This document shows, one piece after another, positions 1 through 9,139 of a stretch of DNA of 64,000 nucleotides (positions are counted from its first letter, which is position 1; each line of letters begins with the position of its first letter). Source of the DNA: an uncultured Flavihumibacter sp. (GTDB lineage Bacteria; Bacteroidota; Bacteroidia; Chitinophagales; Chitinophagaceae); contig CABHOY010000055.1 of the NCBI GenBank assembly GCA_902168105.1, positions 248,001 through 312,000 of the forward strand, written 5' to 3'. Both the position numbers and the translations under genes were made by a program. The notes beneath the pieces were generated by a model. It was given only the letters and a program-made list of their open reading frames with translations. It did not search any database and was not told the origin of the DNA.

Positions 1-2749
1 CATAGAGGCGGCCATTGGATACTGCAAGTGCTCCTGTGATATCGTATGCCTGTTTGGTAGAATTGAAATATCCTTTTACACCTCTTTTGTCAATGTCGGC
101 CCAGGATGCTGACGACCAGTCATTCAGCTTGCCGTCTATGACAGGCTTTTGTGAGAGGATGCTGACCTGTAATATTTTAGGGGCTGTCGCTTGTTGACTG
201 GCTGCTGGTGTTGCTGCGATGACAGCAAGGCTTCGGTTTATTGAGGATTGACTTACGGTGATGGTGATGTCGGGTAGCCTGCTGATGTTTTCCATGCCGT
301 CCAGTCTTACGATAGCGCTACGTGCGCCATCTACGAGGTAGACCTTACCATCCTGGGTGGCGGTGATGCCCGGCCAAAAGTTCTCTTCGCCGAGTGTGAG
401 GCTGTCCAGCGACATGTTGCGTTGCGCAGTTGGTAAACGCCAGATGATACCGGACCGCATATTCTGGAAGAGCGTTGCTACAAAGAGACCATCTGCAGTA
501 AAGATATAGACGTTGCCGTGATTGCCGTTAATGGCGCATAAGGGGCCTATATCTGAACCTTTGACACTGAAGAAACCTCCCAGCAGACGGGTGGTACCGA
601 TAAGTTGTCCGGGGAGGTCGGCAACAGGTGCATTGTGAGAGGCATGCAGTCCGGGCCAGAGGTTAGGATAACTCCATACCGCCGTTCCGTTCTTTGTGCC
701 ACTGAGAGAGTACGGGGAAAACGGTTTCGCTCCAAGCGTCAGTATATTCCAGCCGTCAGGCCCTTCCAGCAGCTGATCGCCACCGGAGGAAGCAGGGGGC
801 TGTACGTCTTGTGCAAGTGTTTTTCCTTTGGTGATATTGTAAAGAGGTACGCCCTGTTTAGTTGTGCCGGTAACTGCGAAGCTGATGGCTTTATCATTGA
901 TCCGTGCGATACAGAAGGTCAGATCGGGCATGATGGTCACTCCGCCTACTACGCCCTGCTGGTATTGTACTTCATTGGGTTGCGCCTGGCCGTCACCGTT
1001 CTGGTCCTGCCAGATGAAGAATGCCTGGCTGAAAGCTCCTTTGTTATTGAGGTTCACACCTTTTGGCCAGGATGCCCGGAAGGCGTCACTTTTTAGGAGG
1101 TCCCATTGTGATGCCTGTCCCATTGCCGCGACAGGATATGCTATACCATTCCGCCTGATGAACAGGAATGCCGTAGCCGTGCCATTGGTCGGATTGCTGT
1201 TATAGCAGTTGGTAAAGTATTGCTGGCCATTGTAGTAAAGCGGCGTTTCGGGTGCTGCATTACGAAATGAGAGTGGCAGATCGTTGGCGTCAGGCCTGTA
1301 GTATACCTGTTTCAGTGTAGACGTCCCCGTTTGCCAGTTCAGTGAGAACTCCATTGCGCCATATGTTGTTTCTGCGTAATAGAAACGGGACTTGTTCTGC
1401 GGGTCGAGGGTGCCGCCACCGCCATATTTCGGAGGACCGTAATAGGCGTGGAGGAGTTGTCCGTCGAGCGACCATACGCTGACCCTTTTAGGCAGGTAAT
1501 CCGCTTCGGTGACCCATAGTTGCTGTTTAGCATCTATGGTGATACCGGCGGGATTGTTCATGTGCTGCGGATTGTAGGGGCCAGCTGCGGGAGCGCCCGG
1601 CGTACCGATCTGCCGGAGGTATTTACCTGTTGACGAGAATATTTTTACTGTATGGCTTTTGCCCCTGTCACTGATATAGATGTTACCGGTTTTATCGAGC
1701 GTAAGTGCATAAGGGGCTTCGAGGTTATTGCCGATTAGTTTTTCTGGCTTACTGTTACGGGGAGAACCGGTGAAACGCAGCAGATCATCCCCCGAAAGCA
1801 ACAGCAAACGGCCGGTAGCGTCATAACACATACCGGCGGGAGCGTTGATCTGGATGCTGTCGGTTACCTGTCCTTTGCTGACGTCGATTAACAGGATACG
1901 ATTCTTTTTGCGAAGGCTGATCAGCAGGATGCCGTTGTTGACAGCGATGCCGGAGATGATCTCCTTTGCGTCATCCAGGGAGCTGGCGCCGAGGGAATAT
2001 TTAAGTACCTGTTTTACGTTATAGTCGTTCTTTTTATTGACGCTTAAGGCGTTAAGGCGAAGTTCCGCGATGCCCGACTGTTTGCCAGATTCCCATGCTG
2101 ACGCGACATACAGGCTGGTGCCAGGAATAGCTTTGGGGCCATTGTCCATTGCCATAAAGGGAGCAGCGGTCCATACGCCGCCAACCCAGGGGCGGCCACC
2201 GCGTTTGCGGCCATTCATGTCTATCCAGGCCATGCCGTCTGGTCCTTCGGTAACGTAACAGCCTAACAATACTGCCGGTTGTCCCGTAGGAGATGCAGCT
2301 GCGGGTACGAACATGGCGGCTTGCGGAGGGGTATGATTGGCGAGCCAGGCGCCGGTATGATCTTCTGTTCTCCAGGGAGGCGTACCTGTTGAATAGGTGG
2401 TCATTTCGTAGCGTGCATTGATAGGACCTCTCATCAAGCCGCGTACCTTGTACTGACCTGGTGTCACCATTTTACCGGGAATGCTGTAAACGCCGTGTTT
2501 TGCGGCATCTACATCTCTTCCAAGATCGTCGAGGCCATCCCATTGCACGGTGTTTTTACCGGCAGGGAACCATGTTTCAGAAACGAGATTACGTACTCTG
2601 ACGCCGGTGTTGTTCTCAACGACGAGGGTGACGTAAGCGCCTTGTTTTAAAGTGAATTGAATGGGAATAGCGTTCGGTGATTGCTGTGCGGATGTACGGT
2701 ATGTTACTGATAAGAGTAGCAGTATAAACAGCAGGTATTTCTTTGACAT
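1..2749 (-). CDS. Secreted NHL/beta-propeller protein with FlgD-like and CBM9-like domains, C-terminus off window
   Basis: The minus frame is open from an ATG at 2749 to the window edge (916 codons, no stop), so the 3' end is missing. The N-terminus is a signal peptide (MSKKYLLFILLLLSVTY... ending near SAQQ). Residues about 30-130 look like a FlgD-type Ig fold (TVQWDGLDDLGRDV, then PGQYKVRG). The middle is propeller-like, with NHL-style repeats such as LDKTGNIYISDRG and GITIDAKQQLWVTEAD. An EF-hand-like loop DQNGDGQAQPNE follows around residue 590. The last visible part (KPVIDGKLNDWSSASWADID) resembles a CBM9/DOMON-type carbohydrate-binding start. A periplasmic or surface role in polysaccharide binding or turnover is inferred. 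The substrate is unknown. A hairpin terminator of the next gene lies just upstream of its start, so it is probably transcribed on its own. Confidence 0.8.
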   Translation of the reverse strand, partial: MSKKYLLFILLLLSVTYRTSAQQSPNAIPIQFTLKQGAYVTLVVENNTGVRVRNLVSETWFPAGKNTVQWDGLDDLGRDVDAAKHGVYSIPGKMVTPGQYKVRGLMRGPINARYEMTTYSTGTPPWRTEDHTGAWLANHTPPQAAMFVPAAASPTGQPAVLLGCYVTEGPDGMAWIDMNGRKRGGRPWVGGVWTAAPFMAMDNGPKAIPGTSLYVASAWESGKQSGIAELRLNALSVNKKNDYNVKQVLKYSLGASSLDDAKEIISGIAVNNGILLISLRKKNRILLIDVSKGQVTDSIQINAPAGMCYDATGRLLLLSGDDLLRFTGSPRNSKPEKLIGNNLEAPYALTLDKTGNIYISDRGKSHTVKIFSSTGKYLRQIGTPGAPAAGPYNPQHMNNPAGITIDAKQQLWVTEADYLPKRVSVWSLDGQLLHAYYGPPKYGGGGTLDPQNKSRFYYAETTYGAMEFSLNWQTGTSTLKQVYYRPDANDLPLSFRNAAPETPLYYNGQQYFTNCYNSNPTNGTATAFLFIRRNGIAYPVAAMGQASQWDLLKSDAFRASWPKGVNLNNKGAFSQAFFIWQDQNGDGQAQPNEVQYQQGVVGGVTIMPDLTFCIARINDKAISFAVTGTTKQGVPLYNITKGKTLAQDVQPPASSGGDQLLEGPDGWNILTLGAKPFSPYSLSGTKNGTAVWSYPNLWPGLHASHNAPVADLPGQLIGTTRLLGGFFSVKGSDIGPLCAINGNHGNVYIFTADGLFVATLFQNMRSGIIWRLPTAQRNMSLDSLTLGEENFWPGITATQDGKVYLVDGARSAIVRLDGMENISRLPDITITVSQSSINRSLAVIAATPAASQQATAPKILQVSILSQKPVIDGKLNDWSSASWADIDKRGVKGYFNSTKQAYDITGALAVSNGRLY

Positions 2750-2837
2750 GGCTGGCACGGATTAGCTTTACGAGTCGTATTACAGGCAAAGATAATGCCG
2801 GGCAGCGAAATAATCTGATAAGTATAAGGAAATGAAA

Positions 2838-2868
2838 AGTCCCCTCTGGGATGTGTGCGGAGGGGACT
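2838..2868 (-). terminator. Intrinsic terminator of the lectin/toxin-like gene
   Basis: Inverted arms AGTCCCCTC and GAGGGGACT enclose a 13-nt loop. Read on the minus strand the stem is followed by ACTTTTCATTT. It lies 20 bases past the stop codon of the gene ending at 2888. Confidence 0.75.
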
Positions 2869-2887
2869 GATATTTATCGTTATTTAC

Positions 2888-4651
2888 TTAATAATCGTAT
2901 TCCCAGTGGAAGGTGATCTGTTGTACCAGCTTACCGTTATGTGCACCTGAGATACCGACCAGTCGAGCGTTCAGGCTGTTTGCAAGATCGCCGTTGAAGT
3001 GTGTGCTTACCACTCCATAAGGGTGAAGCGGATATATTTGTTCTTTCATGTTAACAGGTTCTCCGGCTTTGGTACCAGCTCCTATTCGATTGCCTTTCTG
3101 TGTATTAAACCATAGGCTTTCGATATGGTTCCTCATAGATCCAAATACGCCGGTGATATATTCTTTGTCTTTTAAAACAAGGTCGATCCTTGATCCGGAA
3201 GTTTTACCGGCTTTGGTATTCGGATGTCCCTCGCAGCCTATCTCAAGACCAAGGAAGGACCCGTCCTCATGATAGATCGTGATACTTTTGATAATTGCAT
3301 TGTCCGGGGTTGCAAAAGGCGTTGTGTGTTGCAGACCTCCGAAAGCGCCTACTGATCTTCTGATCGTTTTTTCTTTATAAGGAGTGGCTGCAGGGTCAAA
3401 GTTATGCCATAACCTGGCGTGCGCTGTCAACTCTTCCAGGTCTGCAGCAAATTGTTCTTCTATTTGTTTTTTACGCTGGGTGAATGCGTACTCCGCCAGC
3501 TCTTTATGATTTTTGTCACCTTCACCGGGCTTGTGTTGTTCATACGTCTCTGACCAGCTCATAGACCATCCGTCGAAGGAATCTTCGGTGATGTGAGTGG
3601 GAGCATACAGGTGGTTTGCGTTCCGGATCTGTGACAGGCGGTTTGTGATTAGTGTTTTCCTGTGTTTCTCTACTTCTGCGGTATACTCTTTCAGGGCAGT
3701 TTGTAAATGTTTCAGGTACTGATTTTTGTCGTTAGCAGTTGGTTCTACACCGGCAATTTCTTTGTATGCTGTAGCCAGTTTGTATTTCAGGGAAAGCAGG
3801 ATGGTGCCGTAACCGATGAGGTATGGCAGAACGTGCGGCTTTTTGTTGAAGAAGGTGGGTTGTCTCTGCTGTGCTGATTTGATAGCTTCTGTCAACGCTT
3901 TCATCTTATCGCCTGTTCCCATGGTCAGGTCATCGTACTCCCTGACATTCAGCAGCAAACCAGCAATGTCATCTCTCATTGCTTCCAGCTGCTTCAGTTC
4001 TATCATCTCATTGATACGTTTATCCACATACGTTTTCATCTGGTCCCACAGGAGCGCCAGTTTATCTTCCGGTGTCCAGAAGAAACCGACGATGCCACTA
4101 AGGGCGTCTCCTATCCCTTTGGGTATGAGACCGACTATTTGTAATACCATCGCGCGGCCTTTATCATTTGTTTCTGCAAGAGACATGGTGCTGGGCAGCA
4201 GGGAATCTTCAATGACAGGCACGATTTTGAACAGCTGGTTATCAGTTCCTGTTAAAGGCATCTGCAACACCTTCGTATCATCATTGTTCGAGGCGTTGAT
4301 GACGTCGAAATATTTGTTGCTATGCAAGGCTCTGATACGGTAATATCCGTCTCCTGCCGGGTCCAGGTGGAAATGCTGATTTTGTTTACTCGGTTCAAAA
4401 TGCCATTGAATGATGGGTATGTGATCTGCGGTTGAATGATCGTTGACAACGAGATACCGCTGTCTATAATTTGGCATGATCCAATAGAAGTTATTCCCAT
4501 GATCAAAGGTGAATTTCTGGTTTTCATTACCGGGATTCAATGTCATTTGAATGAGGTGACTTCCTTCGTTGCCATCTTTGAAGCCAATTGCTTTATTACT
4601 GTGTTTCGCAATCAGGTAATACCGCTGATTGGGTAAGGGTTTAAATGCCAT
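2888..4651 (-). CDS. Lectin / Cry-toxin-like helical domain / jacalin-like lectin protein
   Basis: 587 residues from ATG 4651, with no signal peptide. Residues 1-146 hold three beta-trefoil repeats of ricin B type, each ending in a Q-x-F variant of the QxW motif (NQKFTF, NQHFHL, NQLFKI). Residues about 165-420 are mostly helical. The start of this part (VGLIPKGIGDALSGIVGFFW, then LWDQMKTYVDKRINEMIELK, then REYDDL) matches the pattern of domain I of delta-endotoxins, the pore-forming helical bundle. Residues about 430-587 are jacalin-like: GAFGG, a D-rich strand, ITGVFGSMRNHIESLWF, and a strand near the C-terminus. By analogy it would bind glycans through both ends and insert the middle into membranes. 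This is inferred. The lack of a secretion signal suggests release by lysis or a non-Sec route. It is a single-gene unit with its own terminator. Confidence 0.75.
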   Translation of the reverse strand: MAFKPLPNQRYYLIAKHSNKAIGFKDGNEGSHLIQMTLNPGNENQKFTFDHGNNFYWIMPNYRQRYLVVNDHSTADHIPIIQWHFEPSKQNQHFHLDPAGDGYYRIRALHSNKYFDVINASNNDDTKVLQMPLTGTDNQLFKIVPVIEDSLLPSTMSLAETNDKGRAMVLQIVGLIPKGIGDALSGIVGFFWTPEDKLALLWDQMKTYVDKRINEMIELKQLEAMRDDIAGLLLNVREYDDLTMGTGDKMKALTEAIKSAQQRQPTFFNKKPHVLPYLIGYGTILLSLKYKLATAYKEIAGVEPTANDKNQYLKHLQTALKEYTAEVEKHRKTLITNRLSQIRNANHLYAPTHITEDSFDGWSMSWSETYEQHKPGEGDKNHKELAEYAFTQRKKQIEEQFAADLEELTAHARLWHNFDPAATPYKEKTIRRSVGAFGGLQHTTPFATPDNAIIKSITIYHEDGSFLGLEIGCEGHPNTKAGKTSGSRIDLVLKDKEYITGVFGSMRNHIESLWFNTQKGNRIGAGTKAGEPVNMKEQIYPLHPYGVVSTHFNGDLANSLNARLVGISGAHNGKLVQQITFHWEYDY

Positions 4652-5161
4652 GTTGTGCGTATGGTTTAGTGTTTTCGGATAATAATTGTTACAGGCAGGA
4701 GATATTGTTCTGTCCCAGGCCTAGAAACGAGATAAGGAGGTATGAAAATCAGGAGAAAGGCTTATAAAGCCGTTTGTAAGAGGTATAAAAGTAACATTTA
4801 ATATCAATAAGGTATCAATTATTCAGAAAAAGTAAAAATATTTTATGTGAGCTACTGTATTGAATGTACAGAGATACCAGGGGAATACATGACGTAAACC
4901 CGAAGCAACAGTGAAGTAAGTACGGCTTTCAGGTGGACTTACAGGAATATGATAGTAAAGTGGGCTGTTAAGCATGCCTGGGATCAATTGTGCTGGAAAT
5001 ACGGGTAATTCGTAGTGAAGTAATGTTTTTATTCCGGATTGAATGATGGAGTGTATGCTTAAAAGTGAGGTAAAGAGGCTTCAAAATTGATAATGGCGCA
5101 TGGCGATGCAAACGGAGTGGCGCTACCGGCAGATAATTACATGAAGAATGAAGGGCTGGTG
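4652..5161. other. 510-bp intergenic region upstream of the toxin-like gene
   Basis: No well-supported gene. The plus strand has a perfect AAGGAGGT (4734-4741) directly abutting ATG of a 19-codon basic ORF (4742-4801, MKIRRKAYKAVCKRYKSNI); zero spacing makes translation doubtful. The minus strand has an open stretch from about 5078 to 4827 with an ATG only at 4977; it resembles no family I know. The A/T-rich part near 4800-4850 probably carries the promoter of the toxin-like gene, but no clear TAnnTTTG box is seen. Confidence 0.4.
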
Positions 5162-6021
5162 TTATTCTTTTAGGGGATGGGGGAGGATCTGTTGTTTCTT
5201 CACAGCTCTTTTTACAGGTTGACAACCGTACGGAATGATGTTGAGCCGGCGTAATTTATTCCTGTATATTCTTTCAGGCTTTTGGGGTTTCGGTGCAGGT
5301 AAAACGGCAATGATGTCCATAGCTGCGGTCTGTGTATTTGCAGATATTTCTATACGGCCATTTATTTCGCTGGCACATTGTATTTCGAGTACGATGATAC
5401 TTTGTTCTTTGTTTGCGGGTAAGGTGAGTATAATGGCCTGCTGTGTATCGTTGCGTTTTATGGTGATGGTTTCACTTATGACCGGCTTGATATCATCTCC
5501 GGTAAAAGTAAATGGCAATGCAAGGGCTTTTACGCAGAGATGTGTGATGCCTTTATGGATCCGGGCATTGCTGATATGGATACCTGGCAATGAAATGCTG
5601 ATGGTATTGTCGTCGTTCTTTGCTATTAAGGGATGGCCAGTTAAATAACGGTGCGTTGCTATGCCGTTGTTGAAGCTGAAACCAGTAAGTGACTGCAGGT
5701 TATGAAACGTGGGGACTTTGAACCCTGTTTTGGGGATGTCGTCGGCTTGTATAACATCAATAAAGGCCTTGTTAAGGCGGTTATGATCGAAATGGTAACC
5801 ATAATATTGCAGCCAGGGGCGCAGGGCATGACGGACCAGGCGACTGCATTTGCTGGCAGTGCCGAAGTCGGTGGCGGCTCTTTGTGTAGCGGCGGTTTGC
5901 CGTACACTTTGCGGAGCGTGGCGTGTCCACCATTCTTTCTTACCTTTTTGTTTCTCCTGAAGTAGCCTACCTGGCCGCCCAGTTTACCACTATACAGGAT
6001 AATACCTGTTTGTTTGCCCAT
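5162..6021 (-). pseudogene. Conserved Bacteroidota protein of unknown function, split by a -1 frameshift in an A5 run
   Basis: The 5' part starts at ATG 6021 (MGKQTGIILYSGKLGGQVGY; an alternative ATG three codons upstream is at 6030). After the Lys-Lys pair at about 5945-5949 (AAAAA on the minus strand) the reading frame loses sense. The -1 frame continues it with GKKEWWTRHAPQSVRQ, then TAATQRAATDFGTASK, and stays open to the stop at 5162. One added A gives a 286-residue protein. MGKQ-starting proteins with a RA-x-DFG-x-ASK stretch are a widespread uncharacterised family in this phylum, as I recall it. The break could be a real mutation, a sequencing indel in the homopolymer, or slippage at the C AAA AAG site. 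The function is unknown and there is no signal peptide. Two apparent ORFs in different frames are pieces of this one gene. Confidence 0.7.
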
Positions 6022-6388
6022 AGCATTCATTACGAGTGCGTTAAGATACGAAAAAGATGCCTGGACGGATTGCTATGTGCATAGTTTGTGCGTAAGATCG
6101 GGGGATTATAAGTGACTATTTTTCACCGGATCAGGGGATTTTATATGGAGGATATTTAATGGAAGTTTGTATCAGGTAAGAATGTAGCAATTAGTTTCGG
6201 CTCTTGTTTAGGTTTATATTGAAAACGGGTTTGGCCAGTTTGGCCAGCCCCTGATCGTTTAACGATGGTCCTGTTTATCCCCGATGGCGGTGCTCAAAAC
6301 GCCGTGCCAATATAGGCAGCGTATCTGCTGGCATAATATTTAGACTATAGATACTAAGTATTATGTTGGAACCAGATTGCTGACGCTG
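6022..6388. other. Intergenic region, divergent promoters expected
   Basis: About 360 bp between divergent genes. It holds a tandem GTTTGGCCA repeat around 6229-6247. No gene or clear hairpin terminator is seen; promoters of both neighbours should lie here. Confidence 0.35.
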
Positions 6389-7600
6389 ATGAAAAAACTT
6401 ACACTGATTATATCACTGTTTTTAGCCCTGCCTTGCTGCGTGCTTGCACAGCAAAGGAATGATGATCCTGACGAGGACACGGTACCCCGTAAGGACGTCA
6501 TCGACCTGTTGAAGGGCGTTATCAAGTATAAACCGAAGCCACCTAAAAAAATGGGGAGACGGCGGATCTATTATTCATTATTGCCGGCGCCATCCAGCAT
6601 ACCAGGCGGCGGGGCGGCCCTGATCACTTCTACGAACGCCGCATTTTATTTGGGGCCACGAAGGACGACCTACCTGTCAAACGTATCATTTACCCCTTCT
6701 TTCTCCTTCAGGGGGCGCTTTTCTTTCGCTTTGAGGTCGAATATATGGCTGGAGGGTAATAACTACAATATGGTGGGCGATATGCGCTTTATTATCAATC
6801 CGCAGTACACCTGGGGACTGGGGAATGGCGTGCCTAACGATGACAAGCAGTTACTGGGGAATAACTATTTCCGGTTTTACGAGACCTTCTACCGGAGAGT
6901 AAGGCCGAAGTGGCTGGTGGGACTGGGGTATCATATGGACTGGCATTCAAATATAGGGATCCGGGACAACGACAGTTTACAACTGTCGAAGTTCGTGAAC
7001 TATCGTTATGGAACGGACCGTAATCAGACGGTGTCTTCGGGTATTTCCTTTAACCTGTTGAAAGAATCGAGGCAGAACTCTATCAATCCGCAGTCGGGGC
7101 ATTATTTTAATGCGGTATTCAGGATCAATCCAACGTTCCTGGGAAGTAACGACAATTGGGAGTCTCTATACCTGGACTACAGACGATACATTCATTTCGG
7201 TGATGAAAGGCAGCAGAATGTACTTGCTTTCTGGGGATTTTATTGGACAACGCTGAGTCGCAAGACGCCTTACCTTGACCTGCCGAGCATTGGCTGGGAC
7301 CCTAATACGCGCAGTGGCCGGGGGATGGATCAGGGGCGGTTCAGGGGCAAGGGATTGATAGATCTGGAAGTGGAATACCGGAGGGATATCACGAAGAATG
7401 GATTGTTAGGTTTTGTGGTGTTTGCGAATGCGAACAGTGTGACCAAACCTGATAATTACCGGTTTACCGGGCTACATCCTGCTACGGGGGCTGGTTTGCG
7501 TGTTAAGTTCAATAAAAAGTCAAGTACGAATATCGCGTTTGATTATGGTATCAGCAGCTATGGCAGCAGGTTTAATATCAACCTGGGCGAGGCATTCTAA
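6389..7600 (+). CDS. BamA/TamA-like outer membrane beta-barrel protein
   Basis: 403 residues. ATG 6389 is chosen because it places a clean signal peptide at the N-terminus (MKKLTLIISLFLALPCCVLA, then QQ); the frame is open four codons further up only with a TTG. The mature protein opens with an acidic and basic linker (DPDEDTVPRKD, KYKPKPPKK). It then has a series of alternating aromatic strands typical of the Bac_surface_Ag / Omp85 C-terminal barrel, with GLIDLEVEYRRDI near the end. It has no POTRA repeats, so it is a short barrel-only member and not the essential BamA. Such proteins in Bacteroidota are often annotated as BamA/TamA family. The substrate is unknown. pepE follows 44 bases downstream and may be cotranscribed. 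Confidence 0.7.
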   Translation: MKKLTLIISLFLALPCCVLAQQRNDDPDEDTVPRKDVIDLLKGVIKYKPKPPKKMGRRRIYYSLLPAPSSIPGGGAALITSTNAAFYLGPRRTTYLSNVSFTPSFSFRGRFSFALRSNIWLEGNNYNMVGDMRFIINPQYTWGLGNGVPNDDKQLLGNNYFRFYETFYRRVRPKWLVGLGYHMDWHSNIGIRDNDSLQLSKFVNYRYGTDRNQTVSSGISFNLLKESRQNSINPQSGHYFNAVFRINPTFLGSNDNWESLYLDYRRYIHFGDERQQNVLAFWGFYWTTLSRKTPYLDLPSIGWDPNTRSGRGMDQGRFRGKGLIDLEVEYRRDITKNGLLGFVVFANANSVTKPDNYRFTGLHPATGAGLRVKFNKKSSTNIAFDYGISSYGSRFNINLGEAF

Positions 7601-7644
7601 ACCAGTGGCCGATGGTTACCGGTTATCTTTTTATCTTGCAGCTT

Positions 7645-8346
7645 ATGAAGAATGTTGTTTTAGCCAGTACTTCCACACTGCACGGAGAAACTTACCTGTC
7701 ATACCTGCTACCGGTGATCAAAGAACTTTTTACCGGCGCGGGTGAAGTGATCTTTATTCCTTACGCACGTCCGGGAGGCATTTCACATGATGAATATACT
7801 GAGAAGGTAACGACTGTATTTGCTACGGCGGGACTGAAGGTGCGTGGACTGCATACGTTTGATGATCCTGCGGAAGCTATCAGGAACGGGGAGGCGTTTT
7901 TTACGGGGGGAGGGAATACATTCTTACTCGTGAAACAACTTCATGATCTGCAACTGATGGATGTGCTGAGATGGGAAGTGGAGAAGGGTAAGCCGTACCT
8001 GGGTACGAGCGCCGGAAGTAATATCGGCGGTGTGAACATGCAAACGACGAACGACATGCCTATCGTGTATCCGCCAAGCTTTCAGACCATGGGACTGGTG
8101 CCGTTCAATCTGAATCCACACTATCTCGATCCGATCCCTGACCTGCCACATATGGGAGAGACGAGGGAGACAAGGATACGGGAATTCCAGGAGCAGCAGG
8201 ACCTGGTCGTTGTGGGATTACGTGAGGGTAGCTGGATCAGGGTAAAAGGAACGAAGTTTACATTGGAAGGTGCTGCACCGGCCAGGATATTCAGAAAGGG
8301 GATGGATGCCTATGAGCTGGCGGTTGGAGAGGAGATTGATTTCTAA
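7645..8346 (+). CDS. pepE: Dipeptidase E (alpha-aspartyl dipeptidase, S51 family)
   Basis: 233 residues from ATG 7645 (MKNVVLASTSTLHG), close to the size of E. coli PepE. It has the class-I glutamine-amidotransferase-like fold of S51. FFTGGGNTFLLVKQL is the conserved GGGN segment. GTSAGSN carries the nucleophile Ser. NPHYLDP and GLREGSWIRV match later conserved blocks of the family. It is cytosolic and hydrolyses Asp-X dipeptides. The upstream in-frame start at 7612 (GTG) would only add a hydrophobic leader not seen in the family. A terminator follows at 8383. Confidence 0.88.
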   Translation: MKNVVLASTSTLHGETYLSYLLPVIKELFTGAGEVIFIPYARPGGISHDEYTEKVTTVFATAGLKVRGLHTFDDPAEAIRNGEAFFTGGGNTFLLVKQLHDLQLMDVLRWEVEKGKPYLGTSAGSNIGGVNMQTTNDMPIVYPPSFQTMGLVPFNLNPHYLDPIPDLPHMGETRETRIREFQEQQDLVVVGLREGSWIRVKGTKFTLEGAAPARIFRKGMDAYELAVGEEIDF

Positions 8347-8382
8347 CAAACGAATTGGTGAAGTAACTTTATACTTGTATAC

Positions 8383-8426
8383 AAATGCGGTCGTCACTTA
8401 TCGGGACAACCGCATTTCTTTTATTT
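8383..8426 (+). terminator. Terminator after pepE
   Basis: Arms AAATGCGGT (8383-8391) and ACCGCATTT (8409-8417) are followed by CTTTTATTT. It also separates pepE from the convergent reductase gene. Confidence 0.75.
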
Positions 8427-8431
8427 AAACC

Positions 8432-9070
8432 TTAGTAGGACAAACCAGGTGTTTTCCGCAGCCAGGTATTTGCTGTTAACTGTTTCAGCATAAAGTCTGC
8501 TACGTCGGCACGGGAGATCTTCATTTTCAGCTTTTTTTCTGTTGCCGGAAATCCCTGTTTATATATCCCTGTGAATGCTTCGTCTGTCAGGTTTGCCGGA
8601 CGTGCGATGACCCAGTCCAGCTGGCTTTGTTTGATATATTCTTCCTGCAGTGAATGGTCTGCAAAGGCTTTCTTTAAAATGAAGGGTACAATAATATGTT
8701 TGAAAATGAAAGGCGTCTGGTCCAGCAGTTTTATGCTGTCGCCATAACCAAGTGAGGTCTGGCAGATGAGGCGTTTTACGCCTGCTGTTTTCATTGCCTG
8801 TATAATGTTCTTCGTGCCTTCTGACCTGATCGTACCTGTTTTATTGGCGGGAGCGCCAATGGTGCAGAGTACGGCATCCTGTCCCTGCATGGCAGGTATG
8901 ATAGAAGAAGCGTCCATGAGATCGCCCTTAGTGATGGTCAGATTGGAATGCATGATGCCGAGTTTTGAGGGATCGCGCACGAAAGCGGTAACGAGGTGGC
9001 CCTGTTCAAGGGCTTGTTCTACCATATGTTTGCCTGTTGCGCCGGTTGCGCCAAAGATGATAAGTTTCAT
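8432..9070 (-). CDS. NAD(P)H-binding atypical SDR oxidoreductase
   Basis: 212 residues. The N-terminus MKLIIFGATGATGKHMVEQA has the GxxGxxG dinucleotide motif of atypical SDRs (NmrA / SDR_a5 type). It continues with GDLMDASSIIPAMQGQDAV and the family-like block WVIARPANLTD. It has no classical YxxxK, as usual for this group. It may reduce quinones or act as a flavin or biliverdin reductase-like enzyme; the substrate cannot be read from sequence. It lies 70 bases downstream of an AraC-family gene on the same strand, and a promoter box at 9091-9098 suggests its own transcription start. Regulation by that AraC protein is inferred. Confidence 0.8.
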   Translation of the reverse strand: MKLIIFGATGATGKHMVEQALEQGHLVTAFVRDPSKLGIMHSNLTITKGDLMDASSIIPAMQGQDAVLCTIGAPANKTGTIRSEGTKNIIQAMKTAGVKRLICQTSLGYGDSIKLLDQTPFIFKHIIVPFILKKAFADHSLQEEYIKQSQLDWVIARPANLTDEAFTGIYKQGFPATEKKLKMKISRADVADFMLKQLTANTWLRKTPGLSY

Positions 9071-9090
9071 GATAGCTTATTTTTGTAACC

Positions 9091-9098
9091 CAAAGCTA
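9091..9098 (-). promoter_or_regulatory. -7 promoter box of the reductase gene
   Basis: On the minus strand TAGCTTTG fits the Bacteroidota TAnnTTTG box, 20 bases upstream of ATG 9070. No clear -33 TTG was found. Confidence 0.45.
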
Positions 9099-9139
9099 TG
9101 ATGACGGAGCAGCGAAAAATAGAACGAAACCGGCAGGGA

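Noticed and set aside
605..1205. Plus-strand open frames of 163 and 113 codons
   Set aside because: They are antisense to the large secreted protein gene, whose minus frame is open from 2749 to the edge and reads as recognisable domains.
4968..5225. 85-codon minus-strand ORF
   Set aside because: It overlaps the 3' end of the frameshifted gene in another frame, with low-complexity composition and no protein-like pattern.
5235..5965. Plus-strand ORFs of 137 and 87 codons
   Set aside because: They are shadows of the frameshifted minus-strand gene, which rejoins into one family-like protein.
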